Assembly (NCBI RefSeq): GCF_000420745.1 | Contig: NZ_ATVN01000010.1 | Coordinates: 1 to 64,000 of the forward strand | Source: Pseudorhodobacter ferrugineus DSM 5888 | GTDB lineage: Bacteria; Pseudomonadota; Alphaproteobacteria; Rhodobacterales; Rhodobacteraceae | Reading direction: 5' to 3' | Length of the DNA: 64,000 nucleotides | Shown here: positions 7,678 to 17,825 of the stretch, in pieces | Layout: every line of letters begins with the position of its first letter | How positions within the stretch are numbered: position 1 is the first letter of the stretch | The notes under the pieces: model-generated | What the model was told of the DNA's origin: nothing | What the model saw: the letters and a program-made list of their open reading frames with translations, nothing else | Database searches by the model: none | Translations under genes and position numbers: made by a program

Positions 7678-9078
7678 TTAGGAACGGTAATCTGCGTTGA
7701 TGTCGATATAGCCGTGGGTCAGGTCGCAGGTCCAGACCGTCTTTTTCGCGCGGCCCATGCCCATATGGACGGCGATCACAAGTTCATCGTTTTTCATATA
7801 GGCGGAGGTGGCCTCTTCGGAATATTTCGGGCTGCGCCAGCCTTTTTCAGCGACAAGGATGTCGCCAAAACGGATGGAGAGTTTGTCGCGGTCGGCCTTG
7901 GCGCCCGATTTACCGATGGCCATGACAACGCGGCCCCAATTGGCATCTTCGCCAGCAACGGCGGTTTTGACGAGAGGGGAGTTGGCGATGGCCATGGCGG
8001 CCAGATGGGCATCGCGGTCGGTGGCGGCACCTGTGATTTGGATTTCGACCAGTTTGGTGGCGCCTTCGCCGTCACGGGTGACCTGTTTGGCGAGATCGAG
8101 CATGACGCCATGCAGCGCCTCTTCAAACGCTTTGGCAGTGTCGCCTTTGACGGGGGCGGCTGCGGATTGGCCGGTGGCGCAAAGGAGAAGTGCGTCGGAG
8201 GTGGAGGTGTCGCTGTCGACGGTGATGGCGTTGAAGGTGCTGTCCACGTTGCGCGAGAGCATTTTTTGCAAGGCGGCAGGCGTGATTTTGGCATCGGTGA
8301 AGATGTAGACCAGCATGGTGGCCATATCCGGGGCGATCATGCCCGAGCCTTTGGCGATGCCCGAGATGTGGATATCGCCGCCGTCACCTTTGATCGTGGC
8401 GGATGCGCCTTTGGCGAAGGTGTCGGTTGTCATGATGGCCTGCGCCGCCATATCGACGGCATCGGTTTTCAGGCCTGCGACCAGATCGCCGATCACGGCG
8501 GTGATTTTGTCATGCGGCAGGGGTTCACCGATCACGCCGGTTGACGAGGAAAACACACGGGAGGCCGGGAGGCCGAGCGCGGAGGCCACGCCACCGGTAA
8601 CCGCATCGACCGATTGTTGGCCCAGTTTGCCGGTGAAGGCGTTGGAATTGCCGGAGTTCACGATGATGGCGGCACCAGCGCCTGCGGGCACGCGCATGGC
8701 CAGTTTGGCCTGACAATCGAGCACGCAGGCCGCGCGGGTGGTGGATTTGGTGAACACACCCGCAATCGAGGTGCCGGGCGCGAGGCGGACCAGCATGACA
8801 TCCTTGCGGTTTTTATATTTTATTCCCGCCTCGACCGCCGAAAATTCGGCACCGGCGATGGTGGGGAGGGTTGGAAAGCCGCCTTTGGGGGCGAGGGGGG
8901 ACACATTTTTGGCAGCCTTGACGGTGTTGATTTGTGCGACCGCTGCGTCTTGGACATTGGTCATCGTGGCCGCAATGCTGGCGCTGGCGTCTTGCACCCG
9001 CAATTCAACTTCGGATTTCAGCGCCTTGAGCCGTTTTTTCAGCTTTTTTGCGGCGGCTTTCCAGTCAGTTTTGGCCAT
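7678..9078 (-). CDS. argJ: Bifunctional ornithine acetyltransferase/N-acetylglutamate synthase ArgJ, with N-terminal extension
   Basis: A 466-residue ArgJ that moves acetyl groups from N-acetylornithine to glutamate in cyclic arginine synthesis. The autoproteolytic nucleophile site is visible as MIAPDMATML with Ala253-Thr254. The family normally has about 400 residues and starts at the SPLAP region, which here is residue 60. The first 57 residues are an extra Lys/Ala-rich, probably helical segment (KKLKKRLKALKSEVELRV). The start at 9078 is supported by an AGGGGGG site about 5 bases ahead and by the 24-base gap to the upstream parvulin gene. The two genes probably form an operon. An internal Met39 is an alternative start but has no clear ribosome site. 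Confidence 0.93.
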   Translation of the reverse strand: MAKTDWKAAAKKLKKRLKALKSEVELRVQDASASIAATMTNVQDAAVAQINTVKAAKNVSPLAPKGGFPTLPTIAGAEFSAVEAGIKYKNRKDVMLVRLAPGTSIAGVFTKSTTRAACVLDCQAKLAMRVPAGAGAAIIVNSGNSNAFTGKLGQQSVDAVTGGVASALGLPASRVFSSSTGVIGEPLPHDKITAVIGDLVAGLKTDAVDMAAQAIMTTDTFAKGASATIKGDGGDIHISGIAKGSGMIAPDMATMLVYIFTDAKITPAALQKMLSRNVDSTFNAITVDSDTSTSDALLLCATGQSAAAPVKGDTAKAFEEALHGVMLDLAKQVTRDGEGATKLVEIQITGAATDRDAHLAAMAIANSPLVKTAVAGEDANWGRVVMAIGKSGAKADRDKLSIRFGDILVAEKGWRSPKYSEEATSAYMKNDELVIAVHMGMGRAKKTVWTCDLTHGYIDINADYRS

Positions 9079-9102
9079 TTTGTGCCCCCCTATGAGACGT
9101 GA

Positions 9103-10014
9103 TTACTTATCAAGCAATGTGGTTTCGCGCATCAGCGCCGGATCAAAGGCTTCGCCCGGACGCTCTATCTTTGCCGCATCTGTGATGGCTTGGATATGGG
9201 CTTCTACAGCCGCTTGTTCGATTTCGCCTGCCAGTTCCTCGCGCATGTCGTCAAGGCTTGGGGCGGCTTTGATGCGGGTTTCGGCCAGTTTGATCAGGTG
9301 CCAGCCGAATTGTGTTTCAACCGGGTCCGACACTTTGCTGACCTCCATTGCCACAACGGCATCCTCGAACGGTTTGACCATCATACCTTGGGAAAACCAA
9401 CCCAGATCGCCGCCGCCTGCTGCCGCGCCATCCGAGGAATGCTGTTTGGCCATATCGGCAAAATCAGCGCCGCCGTCGATCTCGGCTTTGATGGTTTTGG
9501 CCTCTTCCTCGGTTTTTACAAGGATATGGGCGGCATTGTATTCTTTGGTTTCGGGGGCTGCGGCAAATTTGGCGTCATAGGCCGCTTGGAGCGCGGCATC
9601 GGTGACAGCACCTGTGGCCACGCTTTGCAGCGCTACGCCGGACAGGTATCCACGGCGGTCATTTTCCATCGCCAATGTGTCACGCTTGGCGATCGTTCCT
9701 TCGACACTTTGCGACAGGGCGGCTTGTTGGATAAGCTGGTTCAGGATGCCTTTGTACAGCACATCATCGGGCAGATTTTGGTATTGTGCGGGCAGGTTGG
9801 CGCGCAGCACGATCAAGTGACCCAGCGTGATGACCTGACCATTCACGGTTGCGACAACGGCATCCGCGCCACCTTCGGGGATGGTGGGGGCAGGTTTTTC
9901 TGCTGTGGTTTCGGGCGCGGCGGCGGCGGGTGCCGTTTCCTGCGCCATAAGGGGGGTCGCCCCAAGGGTTGCCGTAAAGGCGAGGATCGCCGCGAAACTA
10001 ACCGAATTACCCAT
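9103..10014 (-). CDS. Periplasmic parvulin-type peptidyl-prolyl isomerase
   Basis: A 303-residue exported protein. The start at 10014 has AAGGA eight bases ahead and is followed by a signal peptide ending near LMAQE; the longer frame to 10110 lacks any support. An Ala/Pro linker leads to a SurA-like N-terminal helical region (about 50-150), then a PpiC rotamase domain (about 155-255) with AAHILVKTEEEA, GGDLGWF and FGWHLIKL. It should help folding of exported or outer-membrane proteins. It lies directly upstream of argJ and divergent from secA, so a folding factor for secreted proteins sits back to back with the Sec motor gene, about 200 bases apart. Confidence 0.92.
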   Translation of the reverse strand: MGNSVSFAAILAFTATLGATPLMAQETAPAAAAPETTAEKPAPTIPEGGADAVVATVNGQVITLGHLIVLRANLPAQYQNLPDDVLYKGILNQLIQQAALSQSVEGTIAKRDTLAMENDRRGYLSGVALQSVATGAVTDAALQAAYDAKFAAAPETKEYNAAHILVKTEEEAKTIKAEIDGGADFADMAKQHSSDGAAAGGGDLGWFSQGMMVKPFEDAVVAMEVSKVSDPVETQFGWHLIKLAETRIKAAPSLDDMREELAGEIEQAAVEAHIQAITDAAKIERPGEAFDPALMRETTLLDK

Positions 10015-10215
10015 CTTTATTGTCCTTAGGCTGAAGCTGCGCGCTTGCGCAACGTTGACTTGGCTTGCTGTGCCGCTTACATCGCGAAGGTCGCGTAAGA
10101 CTGACCACATGGCTTGCCCCCTATCTAAGGAACGATCGGGGCGCGGGCAAGGGAGGACGCTTGCACGACCCTATCAGGAAACCCTGATATGGCAGGAACG
10201 CGCCACGGAGAAAAC

Positions 10216-12915
10216 ATGCTGGGTATTGGAACACTTGCCAAAAAGGTCTTTGGAACGCCAAACGACCGCAAGGTGAAATCGGTTCGCCCGCTGGTCGCAC
10301 AGATCAACGCGCTGGAGCCAGAATTCAAGGCACTGACGGATGACGAGATCAAGGCCAAGACCGAGACTTTGTCGGTGCGCGCGCAAGCGGGCGAGAACCT
10401 GGATGCGCTGTTGCCCGAAGCGTTTGCCAATTGCCGAGAGGCCGCGCGCCGTGCGCTGGGGTTGCGGGCGTTTGATGTGCAGCTGAAGGGCGGGATTTTC
10501 CTGCACCAAGGCAACATCGCGGAAATGAAGACGGGTGAGGGCAAGACGCTGATGGCGACTTTTCCGGCCTATCTGAACGCGCTGGCCCGCAAGGGCGTGC
10601 ATATCGTGACGGTCAACGATTATCTGGCCAAACGCGATGCCGAATGGATGAGCAAGGTTTACGGTGCTTTGGGGATGACGACGGGGGTTGTGTACCCCTA
10701 TCAGCCCGATGATGAAAAGCGCGAGGCGTACCGCGCCGATATTACCTATGCGACCAACAACGAGTTGGGTTTCGACTATTTGCGTGACAATATGAAGTCG
10801 AGCATCGAGGATATGTCGCAGCGCGGCCATTTCTATGCGATTGTGGATGAGGTGGACAGCATTCTGATCGACGAGGCGCGGACGCCATTGATCATTTCCG
10901 GCCCGTCGACGGACCGGAGCGAGTTGTATACGTCGGTCGATGCGCTGATCCCCGAAATTCTGCCCGAGCATTTCAAGCTGGACGAAAAAACCCGCAACGT
11001 AACCTATACCGATGACGGCAACGAGTTTATCGAGCAGCGTTTGCGCACGGCGGGTTTGCTGCCCGACGGGCAAAACCTGTATGATCCCGAAAGCAGCACC
11101 TTGGTGCATCACGTCACCCAAGCCTTGAAGGCGCATAAGCTGTTTCACCGCGACCAGCAGTATATGGTGCGCGACGGCGAGGTGATGCTGATTGACGAAT
11201 TTACCGGCCGTATGATGCGGGGCCGCCGCCTGTCGGACGGGTTGCATCAGGCGATTGAGGCCAAGGAAGGCGTGGCTATCCAGCCCGAGAACATCACGCT
11301 GGCATCGGTCACGTTCCAGAACTATTTCCGCCTGTATAATAAATTGGGCGGCATGACCGGCACGGCGAAAACCGAGGCCGAAGAGTTCATGGAAATTTAC
11401 GGGCTGGGCGTGGTCGAAGTGCCAACCAACCGCCCGATCGCGCGTATTGATGAACACGATCAGGTTTACCGCACCGCAAAGGACAAGTTTGCAGGCGTGG
11501 TTGTGTCGATCAAAGAAGCGCATGAAAAGGGTCAGCCTATTCTTGTGGGCACGACCTCGATTGAGAAATCCGAGGCGCTGTCAGAGATGTTGAAGGCCGA
11601 CGGTGTGCCGCACAATGTGCTGAATGCGCGCCAGCACGAGCAGGAAGCGCAGATTGTGGCCGATGCGGGCAAGTTTGGCGCCGTGACAATTGCGACCAAC
11701 ATGGCGGGCCGTGGGACTGATATTCAGCTGGGCGGCAACGTCGAGATGAAGGTGCTTGAGGCGCTGGCAGCCGACCCCGAAGTCGATCCTGATGCCGTGC
11801 GCGCCAAGATTGAAGCCGAGCATGCCGATGAGAAGGCGCGCGTGATTGCCGCTGGCGGTCTGTTCGTTCTGGGCACCGAGCGGCATGAAAGTCGCCGGAT
11901 TGATAACCAGCTGCGCGGCCGGTCTGGGCGGCAGGGCGATCCGGGGCGGTCTTCGTTCTTTTTGTCGCTGGAAGATGACCTGATGCGGATTTTCGGGTCC
12001 GAACGGTTGGATTCGGTGCTGTCCAAGCTGGGCATGAAAGAAGGCGAGGCGATTGTTCACCCTTGGGTCAACAAGTCGTTGGAAAAAGCGCAGGCCAAGG
12101 TCGAAGGCCGCAACTTTGACATCCGCAAGCAATTGCTGAAATTTGACGATGTGATGAACGACCAGCGCAAAGCGATTTTCAGCCAGCGGTTGGAAATTAT
12201 GCAGTCCGAGGATGTGGCCGAGATTGCCGAGGATATGCGCCATCAGGTGGTCGAGGATTTGGTCGATTTCTATCTGCCCGTAAAATCCTATGCGGACCAG
12301 TGGGACACCGATGGCTTGCACGCCGCTGTGGTTGAAAAGCTGGCGATGGACCTGCCGATTGGAGCTTGGGCCAAGGAAGAAGGCGTTGACCACGAGGTAA
12401 TGCGCGAGCGGATTTGTGAAGCGTCTGACACCAAGATGGCCGAAAAGCTGGAAGCCTTTGGCCCCGAGACCATGCGCAACATCGAAAAGCAGGTTTTGTT
12501 GCAGACGATTGATGCCAAATGGCGCGAGCATTTGCTGACGCTGGAACATCTGCGGTCGGTCGTGGGGTTCCGCGGTTATGCACAACGTGACCCGCTGTCG
12601 GAATACAAGACCGAGGGGTTCGGGCTGTTTGAATCGCTTTTGAACTCGTTGCGTCAAGACGTGACCTTGCGTCTGTCGCAGGTGCGTCCGCTGACCGAAG
12701 CAGAACAAAAAACGGCGATGGAGCAGTATCTGGCCCAACAACGCGCGGCGAGCGGTGAGGTACAGGTTGCCGCTGCCGAGCCGGAAGCTGAAGCAGCAGC
12801 AACAGGCGGATTTGACGAGAACAACCCTGCAAGCTGGGATTCTACGGGACGCAATGAACCTTGCCCCTGCGGGTCGGGCAACAAGTTCAAACATTGCCAC
12901 GGACGAATCGCCTGA
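10216..12915 (+). CDS. secA: Preprotein translocase ATPase SecA
   Basis: An 899-residue SecA, the ATPase motor of Sec export. Walker A is MKTGEGKT at residues 104-111; [14 protein letters not shown] is the DEAD-box Walker [10 protein letters not shown] and the [11 protein letters not shown] helicase motif VI are clear. The C-terminus ends in the zinc and SecB-binding motif [14 protein letters not shown]. The start at 10216 is preferred over 10189 because CGGAG lies at the right distance and [13 protein letters not shown] is the usual N-terminus. It is followed by an intrinsic terminator, with separate promoters likely for the genes downstream. Confidence 0.97.
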   Translation: MLGIGTLAKKVFGTPNDRKVKSVRPLVAQINALEPEFKALTDDEIKAKTETLSVRAQAGENLDALLPEAFANCREAARRALGLRAFDVQLKGGIFLHQGNIAEMKTGEGKTLMATFPAYLNALARKGVHIVTVNDYLAKRDAEWMSKVYGALGMTTGVVYPYQPDDEKREAYRADITYATNNELGFDYLRDNMKSSIEDMSQRGHFYAIVDEVDSILIDEARTPLIISGPSTDRSELYTSVDALIPEILPEHFKLDEKTRNVTYTDDGNEFIEQRLRTAGLLPDGQNLYDPESSTLVHHVTQALKAHKLFHRDQQYMVRDGEVMLIDEFTGRMMRGRRLSDGLHQAIEAKEGVAIQPENITLASVTFQNYFRLYNKLGGMTGTAKTEAEEFMEIYGLGVVEVPTNRPIARIDEHDQVYRTAKDKFAGVVVSIKEAHEKGQPILVGTTSIEKSEALSEMLKADGVPHNVLNARQHEQEAQIVADAGKFGAVTIATNMAGRGTDIQLGGNVEMKVLEALAADPEVDPDAVRAKIEAEHADEKARVIAAGGLFVLGTERHESRRIDNQLRGRSGRQGDPGRSSFFLSLEDDLMRIFGSERLDSVLSKLGMKEGEAIVHPWVNKSLEKAQAKVEGRNFDIRKQLLKFDDVMNDQRKAIFSQRLEIMQSEDVAEIAEDMRHQVVEDLVDFYLPVKSYADQWDTDGLHAAVVEKLAMDLPIGAWAKEEGVDHEVMRERICEASDTKMAEKLEAFGPETMRNIEKQVLLQTIDAKWREHLLTLEHLRSVVGFRGYAQRDPLSEYKTEGFGLFESLLNSLRQDVTLRLSQVRPLTEAEQKTAMEQYLAQQRAASGEVQVAAAEPEAEAAATGGFDENNPASWDSTGRNEPCPCGSGNKFKHCHGRIA

Positions 12916-12943
12916 TTTTTCTGACGTGACTACAGACTTGAAA

Positions 12944-12976
12944 GCGGGGGCTTGAAGCGGCCCCCGTTTTTGTTTT
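12944..12976 (+). terminator. secA terminator
   Basis: CGGGGGC, an eight-base loop and GCCCCCG followed by TTTTTGTTTTG, about 30 bases after the secA stop. Confidence 0.85.
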
Positions 12977-13117
12977 GTAGCCCGCTTTGCCCTTGTTTGC
13001 GGCGAGTCTAAGGCAGGCCTGCCCGATTTGCTGGAAACATTCCTTAGTCTTGCCATCGCCGCGCCTTGCTTGCCGCCTAAGCGTTAGCGGATAGCCAAGC
13101 CCCATAGGAGGCACGTG

Positions 13118-14167
13118 ATGGAATTGAAACGCAAATTGGCGATGGTCGCCGCAACCGTGGCCGTAGCGCTTGGCGCAGGCCATGTGATGCAAAATGGCCT
13201 GAATGTGAAGCAAGGCCGCGTGGCAAGTGCAGATGTGGCGGCACCGGCAGCTCTTGAAAAACCCAAATCGATTACGCCGTTGGCTGCCGGATTGGGCACG
13301 TCAACGGCACCTGTGACCAGCGCACTCTTGGCCACGAATGAACCCGCGGCCCCTATTCTGCCAGATGTGGCCTTTGCGCCGACGCCGTTGGAACAACCGA
13401 TGGAACAAACCAATGCGCCGGTCGTTTTGCCAGACACGCTGGCCTTGCCGGAGACGTCGGCCTTGCCAGATACAACCGCGCAAACAGCCGAGGCAGCATG
13501 CCCTGCCACGCTGGACGTGATCGCAAGTGACCGCGCCACGCTTGACCTGACCTTGATTGCCCCATGCCGTGCGTCGGAACGGGTGGTTCTGCGCCATGCC
13601 GGATTGGCCGTGACGGGTATGACCTCGGCCAGCGGAATGCTGTTCCTGAGCCTGCCCGGACTGGAGGCGAGCGGCGAGGTTTCGGCCTTGTTCGCGGATG
13701 GAGTGGAGCTGAACGCTGCCGAAGCGATGGCGGATATGCCGATGTATCGGCGGTTTGCGGTGCAATGGATGGCCGACGACGCCTTTCAGATCAACGCATT
13801 CGAAGATGGCGCGGCTTACGGTGACGAAGGCCATGTCTATGCCGCCAACCCGCAACGCCGTTTGCCCAATATTCCGACCAAGGGCGGCTACATGACCCTG
13901 CTTGGCGACCGGACGGCACCCCTGCCGATGTTGGCCGAGGTATATACCTTTCCGATGGAACAGACTGCCAAGGTAGACTTGACCATTGAGGCCAGCGTGA
14001 CCGATGCCACCTGCGACCGCGAATTGCTGGGCGAAGTGTTGCTGAGTGAGGGCGGAACAGTGGTAAAAACCGATTTAACCATGGCGACGCCAACTTGTGA
14101 TGCGATTGGTGACGTTCTGGTGTTGAACAATCCGCTTCCTGACATGAAACTGGCCGCAGCGAACTGA
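13118..14167 (+). CDS. Exported or membrane-anchored protein of unknown function next to secA
   Basis: About 349 residues, starting at ATG 13118 (or GTG 13115) after a strong TAGGAGG site. The first 25 residues form a signal sequence or anchor (KRKLAMVAATVAVALGAGHVM). Residues 40-125 are Ala/Pro/Thr-rich and look disordered, followed by a beta-rich domain from about 130 with a single Cys near the start. Similar proteins next to secA in Rhodobacteraceae are often labelled translocase, I believe because of position only. It has no motif I can name. It is 18 bases ahead of the next gene and so probably co-transcribed with it. Confidence 0.75.
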   Translation: MELKRKLAMVAATVAVALGAGHVMQNGLNVKQGRVASADVAAPAALEKPKSITPLAAGLGTSTAPVTSALLATNEPAAPILPDVAFAPTPLEQPMEQTNAPVVLPDTLALPETSALPDTTAQTAEAACPATLDVIASDRATLDLTLIAPCRASERVVLRHAGLAVTGMTSASGMLFLSLPGLEASGEVSALFADGVELNAAEAMADMPMYRRFAVQWMADDAFQINAFEDGAAYGDEGHVYAANPQRRLPNIPTKGGYMTLLGDRTAPLPMLAEVYTFPMEQTAKVDLTIEASVTDATCDRELLGEVLLSEGGTVVKTDLTMATPTCDAIGDVLVLNNPLPDMKLAAAN

Positions 14168-14185
14168 TATCGCACGCGGGGTTTT

Positions 14186-15673
14186 ATGCGGCTGATTTAC
14201 AGGGGCGCTGCGATTTTCGCGGCGCTCTTTCTTGCACAGCAAGGGGTGGCACAAGATGTCACGCTGACCGCCCGTGATGGGGGGCTGGCGCTGAACGGCC
14301 AATTGATCAGCTATGACGGTGAATTTTATCGCATTGAAACGGGCTATGGCGGGCTGACGGTGGATGCGGAAGGGGTGATTTGTGAGGGTCCGGCCTGCCC
14401 CGACCTGACCGCACCCTTGGCGATGATCACGGTTGTCGGGCCCTCGGGGCCAGCCGAGCGGGTCTTGCCTGCGCTGTTTGCAGGGTTCGCGGCGTCGCGG
14501 GGGCTTGTGTATGTTGCGGGCGATGTGGCCGAGATTTTGGCACCCGACCCGGGCCAACCCTTGGCGCGGATATCGTTTCAGCCGATGGATGCAGATGCCG
14601 CGATGACAGCGGTTCTGGCACGTAGAGCCGCCCTCACAATCGGGTTTTCGGCCCCTGCGGGGTTGCGCAGCCGCGCCTTGGCGCTTGAGGTGCTGATCCC
14701 GATAGTTGCGGCCGAGAACCGCTTTCCGGCGATTTCCAGCTCCGATTTATCGGCGGCTTTGACCGGTGCAGTCACAAATTGGCAGGCGATCGGCGGCCCC
14801 GATATGCCGATCGTTGTGCACGGGTTGACCGAAGATGCAGCGCTGGCCCCCGCCATTCGCGCACGGGTGGGGGGGCTGGCGGCCGGTCCGCGCCACCCCA
14901 CGCCCAAGGCCCTTGCCGCCGCCGTGGCGCGCGATCCTTGGGCGATTGCGCTGATTGGGCAATCCGAACACGGGGCCGCACGGGCCTTGCCCTTGACCGA
15001 TGCTTGCGGCTTTCCTTTGCAGGCCACACCGCTTGCGGTCAAGGCCGAGGATTACCCCCTGACCGCGCCCTTGTTTTTGGCCACAGCGCGCCACCGCCAA
15101 CCCCTGCTGATCCGCGAATTTCTGGAATATCTTGCAACCGATACGGCCCAAGCGGTCGTCGCCGCTGCGGGCTTTATTGATCGTCGCTTGGGCGCAGCGC
15201 CACTGACCGAGGATGGCGCGCGGCTGCTGGGGGCAATTCGAAACGCAGGACCCGAGGTGCCGCTGGCCGATTTGCAACGGCTTGCGGCGGCGATGACGGG
15301 CGGGCAACGCCTGTCGCTGACGTTCCGGTTCCAAGACGGGTCGGCGCAGCTGGACGCGCATTCCCGCGACAACCTTGCCGATCTTGCCCGCCAAATTGCG
15401 GCGGGGCGGTTTGATGGTGAAAATCTGATGCTTGCAGGCTTTTCCGATGGCACGGGGGTGGCGGCGGTGAATTTCGCCTTGTCCAAAAGCCGCGCCGAAG
15501 CGGTGCGCAGCGCACTGCGCAATGCGGCTCCAGATTTAACAGCGGCGCAAATGCCAGCGGTCGAGGCGTTCGGCGAGGCGCTGCCGATGGCCTGCGACAC
15601 CACCGCCATAGGCCGCCAAATCAACCGACGTGTTGAACTTTGGTCCCACCCCGCGCGGGATGCGGAACCCTAA
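14186..15673 (+). CDS. Periplasmic-binding-protein-like domain fused to OmpA C-terminal domain
   Basis: A 495-residue exported protein with a signal peptide ending near GVAQD. Residues about 90-340 resemble the PstS-type phosphate-binding fold (type 2 periplasmic binding protein): [17 protein letters not shown] is the typical GxxxNW segment and [21 protein letters not shown] the C-terminal lobe. Residues about 370-490 are an OmpA-like peptidoglycan-binding domain ([48 protein letters not shown]). The combination would tether a ligand-binding domain to the cell wall. The ligand is not determinable. It is convergent with radC, overlapping by four bases at the stops. Confidence 0.8.
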   Translation: MRLIYRGAAIFAALFLAQQGVAQDVTLTARDGGLALNGQLISYDGEFYRIETGYGGLTVDAEGVICEGPACPDLTAPLAMITVVGPSGPAERVLPALFAGFAASRGLVYVAGDVAEILAPDPGQPLARISFQPMDADAAMTAVLARRAALTIGFSAPAGLRSRALALEVLIPIVAAENRFPAISSSDLSAALTGAVTNWQAIGGPDMPIVVHGLTEDAALAPAIRARVGGLAAGPRHPTPKALAAAVARDPWAIALIGQSEHGAARALPLTDACGFPLQATPLAVKAEDYPLTAPLFLATARHRQPLLIREFLEYLATDTAQAVVAAAGFIDRRLGAAPLTEDGARLLGAIRNAGPEVPLADLQRLAAAMTGGQRLSLTFRFQDGSAQLDAHSRDNLADLARQIAAGRFDGENLMLAGFSDGTGVAAVNFALSKSRAEAVRSALRNAAPDLTAAQMPAVEAFGEALPMACDTTAIGRQINRRVELWSHPARDAEP

Positions 15674-16434
15674 AGATAACCTTCTGCGCGAAAACTCAGC
15701 TCCCGCTCTTTTCCAATGATCAGATGGTCATGCAAGGTGATCCCCAATACCTGTGCCGCATCCTGTATCTGGCCGGTCATCGTGATGTCTGCTTCCGACG
15801 GGGTCGGGTCGCCTGACGGATGGTTATGGACCAAAATCAACGCACTGGCATTCAGCTCCAACGCCCGTTTGACCACCTCGCGCGGATACACCGGCACATG
15901 GTCTACCGTGCCGCGCGCCTGCTGTTCATCGGCGATCAGCACATTCTTGCGGTCCAGAAACAGAATGCGAAACTGTTCCGTTTCACCATGCGCCATGGCC
16001 GTATGGCAATAATCCAGCAGCGCATCCCAGGATGACAAAACCGCGCGGTTCATCACACGCGCCCGCATCATGCGCTGGGCCGAGGCCTCGACAATCTTCA
16101 ATTCCTGCACCACGGCATCACCCACGCCCTGCACCGATACCAACCGCGCAGGGGGGGCCGTCACAACGCGGTTAAAGTCACCAAAGGTATCCAGCAACCT
16201 CCGCGCAAGGGGCTTTACATCCTGCCGCGGGATGGCGCGAAACAAGACCAGCTCCAACAGCTCGTAATCCGGCATCGCCGCCGCCCCGCCCTCCATAAAC
16301 CGTGCCCGCAACCGCTTGCGATGATCGGCGATATAGGATGGCAGTTTGCCCGACGGCCCCGCCACAGGCACAACCTCATCCATCTCGGCAAACAGCGGCA
16401 TGGCAGCTTCATGAAAGGCGTTGCTTTGGCTCAT
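15670..16434 (-). CDS. radC: RadC family JAB/MPN-type protein
   Basis: A 254-residue RadC. The N-terminal helix-hairpin-helix part (YELLELVLF ... VQGVGDA) is followed by the JAB metalloprotease-like domain with [14 protein letters not shown] near residue 200. RadC was named for a repair phenotype that was later reassigned; its biochemical role is unsettled. It follows dnaJ on the same strand across a 167-base gap that contains a strong hairpin, so it probably has its own promoter. Confidence 0.93.
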   Translation of the reverse strand: MSQSNAFHEAAMPLFAEMDEVVPVAGPSGKLPSYIADHRKRLRARFMEGGAAAMPDYELLELVLFRAIPRQDVKPLARRLLDTFGDFNRVVTAPPARLVSVQGVGDAVVQELKIVEASAQRMMRARVMNRAVLSSWDALLDYCHTAMAHGETEQFRILFLDRKNVLIADEQQARGTVDHVPVYPREVVKRALELNASALILVHNHPSGDPTPSEADITMTGQIQDAAQVLGITLHDHLIIGKERELSFRAEGYL

Positions 16435-16490
16435 ACCAACAAGCTGACACAGCCTTGGTAAAGGAAGCGTTAATCAAACCTGACCTGGGG

Positions 16491-16512
16491 CTTCATCTTT
16501 GGAAAAATACTC
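16491..16512 (-). repeat. GAGTATTTTT / AAAGATGAAG intergenic motif, copy 1
   Basis: On the minus strand the sequence reads GAGTATTTTT, CC, AAAGATGAAG. It is near-identical to the copy at 30136-30157 (two changes in 22 bases) and related to 51989-52010. It lies 48 bases beyond the hairpin at 16561-16595, in the dnaJ-radC gap. Confidence 0.6.
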
Positions 16513-16560
16513 AAACGCTGCTGCCCGGTGCAAGGCATCACAAGCAAAAGACCCGTCAGG

Positions 16561-16595
16561 GCCACAGGCGGGGGTTCGATGCCCCCAGCTGTGGC
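16561..16595 (-). other. Strong hairpin after dnaJ with GGGGGCATCGAACCCCC core
   Basis: GCCACAG (16561-16567) pairs with CTGTGGC (16589-16595), and GGGGG (16570-16574) with CCCCC (16582-16586). Read on the minus strand, the dnaJ direction, the core is GGGGGCATCGAACCCCC. The same 17 bases recur at 51917-51933. It begins 7 bases past the dnaJ stop. There is only a short TTTT 20 bases further on, so it is not a standard terminator. Confidence 0.65.
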
Positions 16596-16601
16596 AGCCC
16601 C

Positions 16602-17750
16602 TTAGCCCTTCATCCCGTCCCAAAAAGTTTTCACCTTGGAAAAGAAACTGTGCCCTTCGGGGTTGTTGTCCTCGGACAGCTTTTCAAACTCGCGCAGCAA
16701 CTCTTTTTGCTTGGTGGTCAGGTTCACCGGCGTTTCCACCGCCAGTTCGATCAGCATATCGCCAACCCCGCCCCCGCGCAGCGCGGGCATGCCCTTGGAC
16801 CGCAGACGCATTTGTTTGCCGGTTTGGCTGCCACCAGGCACTTTCACGCGGCTTTTGCCACCGTCAATCGTCGGGACTTCGACCTCACCACCAAGGGCGG
16901 CGGTCGCCATCGTCACCGGCACGCGGCAAAACAGATGCGCGCCTTCGCGTTGGAAAATCGCGTGTTCGCGCACCTCGATAAAGATGTACAAATCGCCCGA
17001 TGGCCCGCCGCGCAAGCCCGCCTCGCCTTCGCTGGCCAGCCGGATACGGGTGCCCGTTTCGACGCCCGCCGGAATGTTGACCGACAGCGCCCGTTCTTGT
17101 TCCACACGCCCCGCGCCACCGCATTTCTTACAAGGGTTCTTGATCGTCTGGCCCATGCCGTTACAGGTAGGGCAGGTGCGTTCGACGGTAAAGAAACCCT
17201 GCTGCGCCCGTACCTTACCCATGCCTGAACAGGTCGGGCAGGTCACAGGTTCGGCGCCGCCTTCGGCACCAGACCCGCGGCAGGGTTCGCATGCCACGGA
17301 TGCTGGCACGTTGATGGTTTTCTGGATGCCCGAATAGGCCTCTTCCAGCGACACGCGCAGGTTATAACGCAGGTCAGACCCGCGTTGCGCGCGCGAACGG
17401 CCGCCGCCACCGCGTTGGCCACCCATAAAGTCGCCGAACAAATCCTCGAACACATCGGAAAAGGCCGACGCAAAATCGCCTTGTCCGCCACCACCCTGAC
17501 CACCACGCGGCCCGCCCATGCCACCTTCAAAGGCGGCGTGGCCGTAACGGTCATAGGCCGCCTTTTTATCGGCGTCCTTCAAGACGTCATAGGCCTCATT
17601 AATCTCTTTGAACTGCTCTTCGGCCTTGGGGTTGTCCGAATTGCGGTCGGGGTGCAGCTCTTTGGCTTTGGTGCGGTACGCTTTTTTCAGCTCTTCCGCC
17701 GAAGCGCCGCGTGCGGCCCCGAGCAGCTCGTAATAATCACGTTTTGCCAT
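16602..17750 (-). CDS. dnaJ: Chaperone DnaJ
   Basis: A 382-residue type I DnaJ, the Hsp40 co-chaperone that stimulates DnaK ATPase and delivers substrates. J domain 1-70 with HPD at 33-35, Gly/Phe region about 75-130, then four zinc-binding repeats ([32 protein letters not shown]), and the C-terminal substrate-binding domains. It lies 75 bases after dnaK on the same strand, the usual dnaKJ operon, and is presumably expressed from the heat-shock-like promoter before dnaK. Confidence 0.97.
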   Translation of the reverse strand: MAKRDYYELLGAARGASAEELKKAYRTKAKELHPDRNSDNPKAEEQFKEINEAYDVLKDADKKAAYDRYGHAAFEGGMGGPRGGQGGGGQGDFASAFSDVFEDLFGDFMGGQRGGGGRSRAQRGSDLRYNLRVSLEEAYSGIQKTINVPASVACEPCRGSGAEGGAEPVTCPTCSGMGKVRAQQGFFTVERTCPTCNGMGQTIKNPCKKCGGAGRVEQERALSVNIPAGVETGTRIRLASEGEAGLRGGPSGDLYIFIEVREHAIFQREGAHLFCRVPVTMATAALGGEVEVPTIDGGKSRVKVPGGSQTGKQMRLRSKGMPALRGGGVGDMLIELAVETPVNLTTKQKELLREFEKLSEDNNPEGHSFFSKVKTFWDGMKG

Positions 17751-17825
17751 GGCAAACCTCTGCTCTTTGAACGGCAGAGGGGCGGCCCGATACTCAAGGC
17801 CGCCCCGTCTGTCGTTCCCGCGGTG

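Noticed and set aside
7196-10110. Defence island or secondary-metabolite cluster
   Set aside because: Genes here and elsewhere in the window are housekeeping; no nuclease, toxin-antitoxin, retron or biosynthetic signature was found.
16561-16595. tRNA-like T arm (GGGGG-TTCGATG-CCCCC)
   Set aside because: No acceptor, D or anticodon arm can be built around it; it is a hairpin with a chance T-loop-like sequence.
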